Below are positions 1 to 8,408 of a DNA stretch of 23,517 nt, one piece after another. The notes under the pieces were generated by a model that did not search any database, was not told the origin of the DNA, and was given only the letters and a program-made list of their open reading frames with translations. Each line of letters starts with the position of its first letter. Position 1 is the first letter of the stretch. The position numbers and the translations under genes are program-made. The stretch is from NCBI GenBank assembly GCA_001655205.1, contig LPNZ01010349.1, forward strand, positions 1 to 23,517, written 5' to 3'. The stretch is from Lenisia limosa (lineage: Eukaryota > Breviatea).

Positions 1-2998
1 TCTACGGGGTGTCGGAGGTGCCTGTAGGAGAGCTGCTGTCCATTTTCCCGGACATGTGTGTGCCAGCGCTTTACGAGAAGTACCGAACTGCCGACCCATC
101 TCGCCTTGTCAACGACACGGTGGGACTTACATTCTCAAAACTGCCTTTAATCAAATCGATACTTCATCCACGTGGATGAAACGACAGATGCCATATTTGT
201 AATTAATAATGCCATATTTGTAATTAATGATACCATATTATTACCATATTTTGAAGCCTTATGGAGGGACTCTTCAAAGGCTGGCTCGGACTTGTTTTTG
301 TTTTTGTGTTTTTGTCATCTGGCATTTGTCTAGTTTTAGCGTTGGTTGCTCGTGTTTGTTTTATGCTTTTTTTTTTTTTTGTTTGGAGNNNNNNNNNNNN
401 NNNNNNNNNNNNNNNNNNNNNNNNNNNNNNNNNNNNNNNNNNNNNNNNNNNNNNNNNNNNNNNNNNNNNNNNNNNNNNNNNNNNNNNNNNNNNNNNNNNN
501 NNNNNNNNNNNNNNNNNNNNNNNNNNCCTCGGGCTACATTTGGGTCTATTCAGACTCACCAAGCTACCAAGTACCCTGATATTAATGACTACCCGCCCGC
601 CAAATGCGAACATAAGCAGTTCTCAGCCCTGCATCTCAAGTCTTTAAGCCAGCATCAGAGTGGGCGGTAATGCTTCTTTTTATCCTAACACCCTGCTTGT
701 GTCTCACAAACACCCTGTTCCTTGCCTTACCATGTTTGGTTGTTCTTTGCCTTACCATGTGTAGTTGTTCTTTGCCTTACCATGTGTAGTTGTTCTTTGC
801 CTTACCATGTGTAGTGGTTCTTTGCCTTACCATGTGTAGTTGTTTTCCTTTCTGAGGTGTTTGTCACGTTTTCTGAAGTTTGGAGTGACGTGAGCGGGAA
901 ACTCCATGATCCTGCCTCCAAATAATTGATACAACATTGGAGACGCCTTTTTACTAACACTCACCCTTAGAAATGGACAGCCACCCACTGGACCGTTATG
1001 GTGCCTTACATGCTTAGTATCATCTCCGTCATGAGCCNNNNNNNNNNNNNNNNNNNNNNNNNNNNNNNNNNNNNNNNNNNNNNNNNNNNNNNNNNNNNNN
1101 NNNNNNNNNNNNNNNNNNNNNNNNNNNNNNNNNNNNGGTTTTGTTGGTGCGAACCCTTCAGAGACTCATTGATACCAGTGGGAGTGGTAACGTTGTGTGA
1201 AAGGGCTAATGTTAAACCCTTCGTCTGACTTGGTAGTGCCGACAGAGCTGAACCGGGTGAGTTGTTTGGTTCTCATGAGCCCGGCCGCGACGTACTACCT
1301 CAAATACCCCCAGCACCTGGTGTCTGCGATATGTCAGTCGTTCAACGTGGGGGGGGGGGGTGGCTTCGGTTGTNNNNNNNNNNNNNNNNNNNNNNNNNNN
1401 NNNNNNNNNNNNNNNNNNNNNNNNNNGTACACTCTTGCTAATATCTGCTGCTGATATTTCAGACAACGCATCTTCTCCGCAACAAAACCGGGCCCTGCCT
1501 TGTGCAGCTGGTGTCGCTATTGGCCGTCTATGACAATGCACATGTGGGTCACGGGGTAGCTAGGCCTCTAGACTCCCTAAATACTACAGATATCCTCGTT
1601 AAGTATCGATGTCTTTTTGGGCTGTGTTTTGATCTTGATCGACATGTTCCGTTGCTATAACGGCGGCCATATGCGAATGTGAAGCTGAGAGCCTGAGGTT
1701 CAGTTTTGACCTTGTAGGGAGGCGTACTGCAACCGTCTGAAATTGCTCCGGCTGACTTCTTCGTCCGGCCCGAGCTTCAGGACGACGAATGCGCCCAGGT
1801 CCATAGTGATAAGGTGAGGCATGATGATAATGCAAAGTGGGAATATAGTGTTGCATTTGCTGACTTTCTAGATCATAGATCTCTTGAAGGGCATCACCTT
1901 ATCAGACTCGATCAAGGACTTTATGAAGGTATGCTAGTCCTTGAACCTTCATATTATACATACGCCAGTGAAGAATAGTGCCTCATTACGCCAGGACTTT
2001 GGAGAGTCTGAATCGCTCTCTCAACTCATTGAAGACTCGGTGCCCGTGCCTCTCCCTACCATCCCATCAACAAGTGAGGCAACGTCTCACCTAAATAATG
2101 ACCTCTATTTTCTGACCCCATACCCTATACTGAGTAACAAGGCACAGGGGGTTAACCAAGCGGGTTTATTTCTTTTTTCCAGGATTTCACTTTGATCTGT
2201 TTGATCAACTAATACCTTCAGTCATCCCCCCCGTCCCCATTGCCGCCGTACCCCAGCAGCCCCAACGAAGCGCTCTTGGCATGGGGCTTAAGTCCTGTCT
2301 TGCTGGCCAGGCTTCCCAGGTAGGTCTTGTGTGTCGTATTATTTCGGTTATGAGCTTCATTTGACTACTTTTGTTGACAGACACTTATAGACATTTGGAA
2401 GCCCAATATTGGTCAATCTGACGTTTGCAGAAAGTTGTGCACTCGTCCAATGGCTCGTCAGTAACTGTCAACCACGCCATCCCGGGGTTTGGCATTGACG
2501 ATGATCAGTCCTCCGTGGGGCGGTATAGAGGATAATCGAACAGTATTAACATAACAACTATCTTCATTTGCATCGTATACAGTACATGTAACCAAAGACA
2601 GTACATATTGTATGCATTGTGTATTATCCTCCCTGATTCCTATCCGATTTACCCTCCCAGTCCGAAACTGAAGTTGAAACTGAAGATGTTGGTTGAGGGA
2701 TGTTGGTGGTGGTGTTGATGGTCGTTCACGCTCTGACCTTTGTAGGAGGAGGCACCTCCCCTCCATCACGTCTCTGGGGTCAGGCATATGGTATGTGGCG
2801 TAGGGCTTGTGGTCACATTTTGGGGGATTGAATCGTAGCCTTTCTCATTGCTACCCTTTTTACAATCGCAGACACCTGAGAGGGTTCACCAAATGCGGGT
2901 AGAGGAAGTGAGTCGCTGAATCATTTATTTTCTCGCATACTCAACATTGACTCACTATTCAGCCCTCAGACGAGGATGTGGAGGTCATGCAAATTTAA
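1..2998 (+). CDS. unidentified multi-exon gene, 3' part
   Basis: I do not recognise this protein. The 3' half is well supported by phase-matched GT-AG exons: 1237-1346, 1463-1543, 1718-1798, 1872-1928, 1974-2073, 2183-2319, 2431-2514, 2746-2790, 2872-2907 and 2963-2998, ending in TAA. Exons 1-119, 554-666 and ~1137-1186 are less certain because three gaps intervene. Readable segments include VGELLSIFPDMCVPALYEKY (first exon), HLLRNKTGPCLVQLVSLLAV (1463 exon) and IIDLLKGITLSDSIKDFMK (1872 exon). The amphipathic leucine pattern resembles HEAT/ARM-type helices. Later exons are Pro/Ser-rich and apparently disordered, and the protein ends in an acidic PSDEDVEVMQI. The first exon's 'LLSIFPDM' faintly recalls the linker of Vps39/TGFBRAP1-type tethering proteins and the ARM-like part recalls the tail of STE/SIN-type kinases; neither is strong enough to assign. 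The 5' end lies outside the window. Confidence 0.5.
716..845. repeat. 25-nt tandem repeat (about 5 copies)
   Basis: Five adjacent copies of a 25-nt unit with core CTTTGCCTTACCATGTGTAG start near 720, 745, 770, 795 and 820. The first copy is diverged. The array lies in the inferred intron between the 554-666 and 1137-1186 exons. The remainder of 667-1136 holds no exon I can support and contains a gap at 1038-1136. Confidence 0.85.
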
Positions 2999-3105
2999 GG
3001 TTTTCGTTTTTCTTATTCATTTAATGTAAAGTCTATTCTACTACTATCACCCAAACCCTTTCAATGCGATTACCTCAAAACAATACATCAGCACCAAAAG
3101 AGCAA

Positions 3106-6100
3106 TTAGTCGCTCTCCTCTCCACTACTCTCCTCGCTGCTCTCCTCCTCACTCGATTCTGATAGTCAGACAAAGCATTGGATATCCAAACGTTCTTGTC
3201 CATACTGTAACAAACATCGTATCGCTTACCCTCAGAGTCTGACTCCTCCTCCGCTTCTTTCAACCATGTCAGGAAAGCAGATGCCTGTATCATAAACCAT
3301 ATCAAACAGATCTGCTGCCCCTCCCTGCAGGAAATATCCCAAGTTCACCCCCCTCCCCCCCACTTGGTGGAACAACTCGAGATCTTCGGGATCATTATCT
3401 TCCTGAATTTCAGCCCAAGCCAAAATGGACTCCTCGGACTGACAGGGGTAAAGGAGGCAAGATATTCCCAAACAATACGAAAGAAAAACAACTACCTACG
3501 AAGATATCAGCCTCATAGAACAACTGGAGGAATTTGGTGAAGTGCGGCGTGAGAGTGGGGAGACGTAGGCACTCCTCTTCCACGGATATGATAAGGTCGG
3601 GCTGGGTGGGTGAGAATACAATACAACCATGATTTTCTTCGTGCCTAGCCCACCAACCCCCCNNNNNNNNNNNNNNNNNNNNNNNNNNNNNNNNNNNNNN
3701 NNNNNNNNNNNNNNNNNNNNNNNNNNNNNNNNNNNNNNNNNNNNNNNNNNNNNNNNNNNNNNNNNNNNNNNNNNNNNNNNNNNNNNNNNNNNNNNNNNNN
3801 NTTGTGAGGGTGAGTTGTATGGCTTTGGTCCGACCCCCGTCAACATATTTGAAGCCCATTTTCGAACCAAATGTCCGTGGTGAATAAAGGAGGCAAATGC
3901 AAAATATCGGGACACTATTTGAAGAAAAGTCTTTGTACCTGCCCCCCCCCCCCCCNNNNNNNNNNNNNNNNNNNNNNNNNNNNNNNNNNNNNNNNNNNNN
4001 NNNNNNNNNNNNNNNNNNNNNNNNNNNNNNNNNNNNNNNNNNNNNNNNNNNNNNNNNNNNNNCACAAACAGCATGGTCTCAAGAATGGCAGCTCTGAAGG
4101 GGTAAGGAACATGGGCTCAAACAATATAAGGTCTCCCCCTTACGCAGCTTCAGCAAAAGTGGCGTCAAACGTCAAACGGAGGGAATTCAGCTCAGTAACC
4201 AAGTTTGTAATGGAAACCTGGGGGGTCAGTGAGGGATGGCTAGATTACCTCCTCATCAAGACCTCTGATAATCGTGTTTCGGGCTTCTGATGTGAATGCT
4301 AAATAGTAAGAAAAGACCCCCTTTTCTTTGGACAAGCGTCTCATTTCAGCACAACATTAACATCCCGAAGAAGGCCCACTTTCTTCCTCCATATCATCAT
4401 CATCTTCGAGGTCGCTGTCGTCGCTCCTGTCCCCATCTCCCCAGGTCACCTCCATTCCTGGATCATCAGCAAAGCAGTAAATATCGAGTTCGTATTTCTA
4501 ACTCGGCCGCATACCGAACATCCTCAATGGCTCGGCATCCTCATTCTCCTCCGACCAACTGCGACCAACGCCGTCAACACCCACGATACTAGGGTCTGAG
4601 GGGTCAAATACACGATACTAGGGTCTGAGGGGTCAAATACANNNNNNNNNNNNNNNNNNNNNNNNNNNNNNNNNNNNNNNNNNNNNNNNNNNNNNNNNNN
4701 NNNNNNNNNNNNNNNNNNNNNATACACGATACTCGGGTCTGAGGGGTCAAATACACGATACTAGGGTCTGAGGGGTCAACCGTACTCCCCCCGCGCACCA
4801 TTGGTTGCTTCACCAAAACCGTCCAGATCTGCGGTGATCCGCGACCCCTCAGGCAACACAACGTCAGCTGCTATCGTGACCTGCTATGTGAGAAGAGTAC
4901 TTCGGGTCATTCTTAGCATATTTACCAAGTGCGGCTTCCTTACTGTCCGAAAAAGCCTGGATCAAACATTTATCCAGGCTAATTGAGAAAACCAATCTCT
5001 TCGGACAGGAGGGAAGAAATAGTGAAAAGCCATGGCAAAACCACCTCCCACATTAGGTCCCAAAATTGCGTTTTTGATGACAGTGTTGCGGCCGATTGAG
5101 GCGTTGCTACCGATGAAACTGTTCTCAATGACAGCCCCGTCATCTGCAGTTTGTGTTGATTAGATATCATAATATGTCAATTTGCCATAGGTATACGAAT
5201 GACACCTTGTAAAAGCCCCACCAATAGATACGGAGGTACCAAGACATGTTGCAGTGAGTTTGACATTGGGACCGATCGAGCACTGTCTTCCAACACACTG
5301 CAATCGATGAGAAAGTGCGACGACACTTGAGCAATAGTTGCCATCCCTCCTCACGGTGTACTTCAGGATACTGCCATTTTCCACAACCGAATGGGAACCG
5401 AGAATACTCCGGACACCACAGCATGTTGTTCTACATTCATGAATATGGTTTATGAATCTGGTCATGTTGTTCTGCATTCATGAATCTGGTCATGTTATTC
5501 TGCATTCATGAATAAGGTCATGTTGTTGTACTGCACACAGGATCTTACCTTGGTAATATGACATTCTCCTCCCTCAGGATGGAGCCCGACGTTTTGAACT
5601 CCGTTGTACCGCAGAAGTTGCTTTCCAGGGTAATGGGATAGGCCCACCTGCCAACCACCTGCCGTCTGTGTGTGGTCAAATGGGAGGGGGGGGGGGGGNN
5701 NNNNNNNNNNNNNNNNNNNNNNNNNNNNNNNNNNNNNNNNNNNNNNNNNNNNNNNNNNNNNNNNNNNNNNNNNNNNNNNNNNNNNNNNNNAGGGTTAATC
5801 AAGAAATTCAGACAATTCTGAAGGAATAAATAAAATATCAATTGATTGCATTGAGGTTTATGGAAGAAAGTAGCACCCTTGCCCCACGTGGTGACTTCGT
5901 GAGTATGAGGGGTAGTAACGGCAGCCATAAATCCCTCTTCCAAAACATGGGCAAAGAGCTGATGACCTAGAAGCTGTCAAACGCCACCAGCAAAACCCCA
6001 TCATTGGTCCCTCACGGACCTAAAACTTCGGAGGCGAAGACTCCAGGCATGAAGTCCCTTCGGATCTCCTGGTAATCGAAATTGTCCGTGAAGAGCGTGA

Positions 6101-8054
6101 TCACCTAAGCGTGTCAGGGAACATGAAATGAAAGGTTCTGCCTGGTCACGCTCTCATGTTTTCATCATCAAAAAACAGAGATGCAAGTAGAGTTCATAAC
6201 CAGGCTTCAATTAGGCCATCAGAAAGAAAAACCGAATTTTAGCGAAACATAGTGAAATTACATTTCGTCACAGCTAGCGCTTCCTTATGGTCCCAAAAAA
6301 AAGACTGAAATACTCGAAAAATCCTCGATAAATATCGATATTTGACCTGTCTTTTTCGGAACGTAGGGAAGCCCTAGTCATAGCCCCGCGCACTTCAAGA
6401 GAACAGAGGTCAACTCGCGTGTCAATTAGGTCGGATCGGATTTCAAGTCCCCCAGGATGTGAGTCCAACAGATCGCGCGACAACGAAACGCCTGATGCCT
6501 TCATCTCGGGCAAAATCTAAAGATGGCATAAAGGCAAAATCTAAAGATGATATGATAAAGTACATATGTTTTGTGCTTGCTATTGTCTTTTGACATCCCT
6601 TCTCCCACCTCAACAATTTCATTTGTTAGAGGGTCAATAACAATATGAGAGGTATCACGAGTCCTGAGAGGGGGGTAAAACAATACGAAAGTGAATACGG
6701 CAATGAACTGAATATGAACTCAAACTACAATGAACTGAATATGAACTCATCAAAAAGAATACTACAATAAACTGAATATGAACTCATCAAAAAGAATACT
6801 ACAATAAACTGAATATGAACTCATCAAAAAGAAAACTACAATAAACAGAATATGAACTCAAACTACAATAAACTGAATATGAACTCAAACTACAATAAAC
6901 TGAATCTGAACTCAAACTACAATAAACTGAATATGAACTCATCAACTTATGAGTGGGTAATTTTTCGGAAGGGTAGCGGTAAGGTTTTGGAATCGCAAAG
7001 GTTACAACAAAGACACTCAGAAACCTACATTGGGTCCGATGCTGGCAGGGAGTTTTGGTAGAGAGTGGTCATGAGAACGTCCTGGTTTTCCCTGTGCTGG
7101 GCCCTGGGGAAGCAAGGTAAGATTTGAATGTAGTAAGGCAGAAGTAGGAAAGAAACGGAATAAAAAGCCCCACGCCAAAAGTAATATGATTGGATAATAC
7201 TCCAATGAACTAAAGGAACCTTACCTAAAGTCACGCATGAGACCGCTCATGTTGATGTTTGACACAATCGGAGACGACACCAGGTAGAATGTGTCTTCAA
7301 TGACTTGGGCCTTCTCAATATCCCTGGAGGGGTAAGAGGGGAAAGCCTTCCACTAAGGAGGATGTGATGAGTTGCGAAATGAATAGTATTATTACTCTCA
7401 AGAACTGGACACCCCGTACCTCAAAGCGTCGCCAACAGAGAAGACGGAAGGATTGCAAAGGAACTTCAATGCCATTGAGGCGTTGCTCCACCGAGAACCC
7501 CTATCGCGTTAATAAAAAGAAAAAAAAAAANNNNNNNNNNNNNNNNNNNNNNNNNNNNNNNNNNNNNNNNNNNNNNNNNNNNNNNNNNNNNNNNCTCGGT
7601 CCACAACACCATAAACACCAGGGGGACTATTCAAGATTGTTCCACTCAGCAACAACAACAAAAAAATCAACAGGACATATGGTGCAGGCCAATGTGCAGC
7701 CCCTTCCCTCCCAAATAAAAAAACTCCACACTCCACACCCATAATTAATCACTTCCCATGCGTACTCTTTCCACTTTTTCAGCTGATCAACGTGTTTTGA
7801 AGCATAAATGTAAACCTCATCAACACCAGAAATATCAAGGCATTCAAGCGTGTACTCGATCAAGGGGATATTTGCAAGAGGAAGGAGAAGCTACAGAGTA
7901 GTTATAAAATAAATAAAATTGAACTAACTCTGCTAGTGGAGTCTGTGAGAGGGGCAAAGTCATCGGTGAAGCCGTCAGCAAGGATGACCGCTTGAACAAC
8001 TTCCTTCTTGGTGGCAACATCGCCCTTTCCTTTTCCAGCCTTTTGCTTGACCAT
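3106..8054 (-). CDS. EIF2B5: eIF2B epsilon (catalytic GEF subunit)
   Basis: Exchanges GDP for GTP on eIF2 in translation initiation. Exons: 8054-7929, 7890-7739, 7500-7420, 7323-7225, 7103-7029, 6663-6609, 6516-6394, 6104-6020, 5966-5888, 5665-5549, 5430-5355, 5297-5222, 5143-5052, 4880-~4781 (or 4814), 4595-4515, 4457-4380, 4286-4249, 4217-4144, 4093-gap, probably 3914-3835, 3601-3500, 3438-3364, 3284-3230, 3158-3106. The N-terminal nucleotidyltransferase-like domain has AVILADGFTDDF, LLLPLANIPLIEYTLE and SVGDALR; LFTDNFDYQ carries the conserved Asn-Phe pair. A left-handed beta-helix follows (CSIGPNVKL, DDGAVIENSFIGSNASIG, NAILGPN), then an acidic linker (DDSDLEDDDDMEEE). The C-terminal W2 domain shows NLVTELNSL, SEESILAWAE and FLTWLKEAEEESDSEE. 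About 670 codons are visible, near the usual ~700. Gaps at 3663-3801 and 3956-4062 may hide W2 residues. Odd: 'VSSPIVSN' replaces the family's usual V-x-GD-V-x-SN. Confidence 0.95.
3663..4062. other. two assembly gaps beside C homopolymers
   Basis: Gaps at 3663-3801 and 3956-4062 each directly follow a C run (13 Cs before 3956). Between them, the minus strand 3914-3835 reads an open, phase-compatible exon with HLVRKWASNML, matching the expected position in the eIF2B epsilon W2 domain. Other gaps in the window are 389-526, 1038-1136, 1374-1426, 4642-4721, 5699-5790, 7531-7594, 12392-12591, 15264-15427, 15733-15885 and 16434-16540. Confidence 0.9.
4581..4781 (-). repeat. 29-nt minisatellite carrying a 3' splice site
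   Basis: A 29-nt unit (plus strand core ACTAGGGTCTGAGGGGTCAA) is repeated on both sides of the gap at 4642-4721. Read on the minus strand, each unit contains CCCCTCAG/ACCCTAGTATCGTG, which is the acceptor plus the first 14 nt of the eIF2B epsilon exon beginning at 4595. The array fills the intron between the exon starting at 4880 and that exon. Because 29 is not a multiple of three, use of an upstream copy would shift the frame. Confidence 0.9.
5421..5535 (-). repeat. degenerate tandem repeat spanning an acceptor
   Basis: On the minus strand, ATTCATGAATG[CT]AGAACAACATG recurs about four times in degenerate form, spaced about 28-41 nt apart. The copy nearest the exon is the inferred acceptor of the eIF2B epsilon exon 5430-5355 (ATGTAG/AACAACATGC). 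The others sit upstream in the same intron (5548-5431) and keep a CAG or TAG followed by a similar start. Confidence 0.8.
6510..6549 (-). repeat. 24-nt duplication of a 3' splice site
   Basis: Minus strand ATCTTTAG/ATTTTGCC occurs twice, 24 nt apart. The inner copy is the inferred acceptor of the eIF2B epsilon exon 6516-6394 (begins ILPEMKASG). Starting at the outer copy would read ILPLCHL and then a TAG stop, so only the inner site gives an open product. Confidence 0.8.
6694..6945. repeat. composite minisatellite in eIF2B epsilon intron
   Basis: Units with core ACTACAATAAACTGAATATG are repeated about eight times. Shorter units join directly through ACTCAA; longer ones carry an ACTCATCAAAAAGAA insert, so two unit lengths are interleaved. 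The array lies inside the 365-nt intron 7028-6664 of eIF2B epsilon. A plus-strand open frame reading NSNYNKLN repeats across it is a by-product of the repeat. Confidence 0.9.
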
Positions 8055-8408
8055 TATTAGACACTAACACTCTAATTAACCGTAACTAAAGAACAGCGCA
8101 GAGACTTTCTTCCCTTTTTAGTCCGGTATATCACTTACTTAGTGTAATTAATGAAGTCCTAAAGAATAAAAGAGCAAATTCTCGACGAAAAAATCAATTA
8201 TTTATAGAAGTTATATGCAGTACATCCCCAGATTTTATTTATATAAAACCTTGGGATGCGTGGGTGCTGCTGAGCCGACTATACAATATATAACGGAATA
8301 GAGGGAGATATTAGATAACATAATAGTATAATAATAGAAAAAAAGTAGTAGTAGTGGACTTGAAAAGTTTTGCGAGGAGTCGAGTGCTCGCCACCAGCCC
8401 TTTTAATA
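8055..8408. promoter_or_regulatory. divergent intergenic region, eIF2B epsilon / GGPP synthase
   Basis: This 354-nt stretch separates the inferred ATG codons of two divergently transcribed genes and contains no supported exon. It must carry both 5' UTRs and presumably both promoters. It is A/T-rich; a TATATAAAA string at about 8240-8248 lies about 160 nt before the GGPP synthase start, but nothing shows it to be a functional TATA box. Confidence 0.5.

Noticed and set aside
1-119. Vps39/TGFBRAP1-like tethering protein
   Set aside because: Only a short LLSIFPDM-type segment is similar and downstream exons show no clathrin-repeat pattern I recognise.
6852-7061. Small plus-strand protein with NSNYNKLN repeats
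   Set aside because: Translation of an intronic minisatellite opposite eIF2B epsilon; the frame exists only because the local units happen to be multiples of three.
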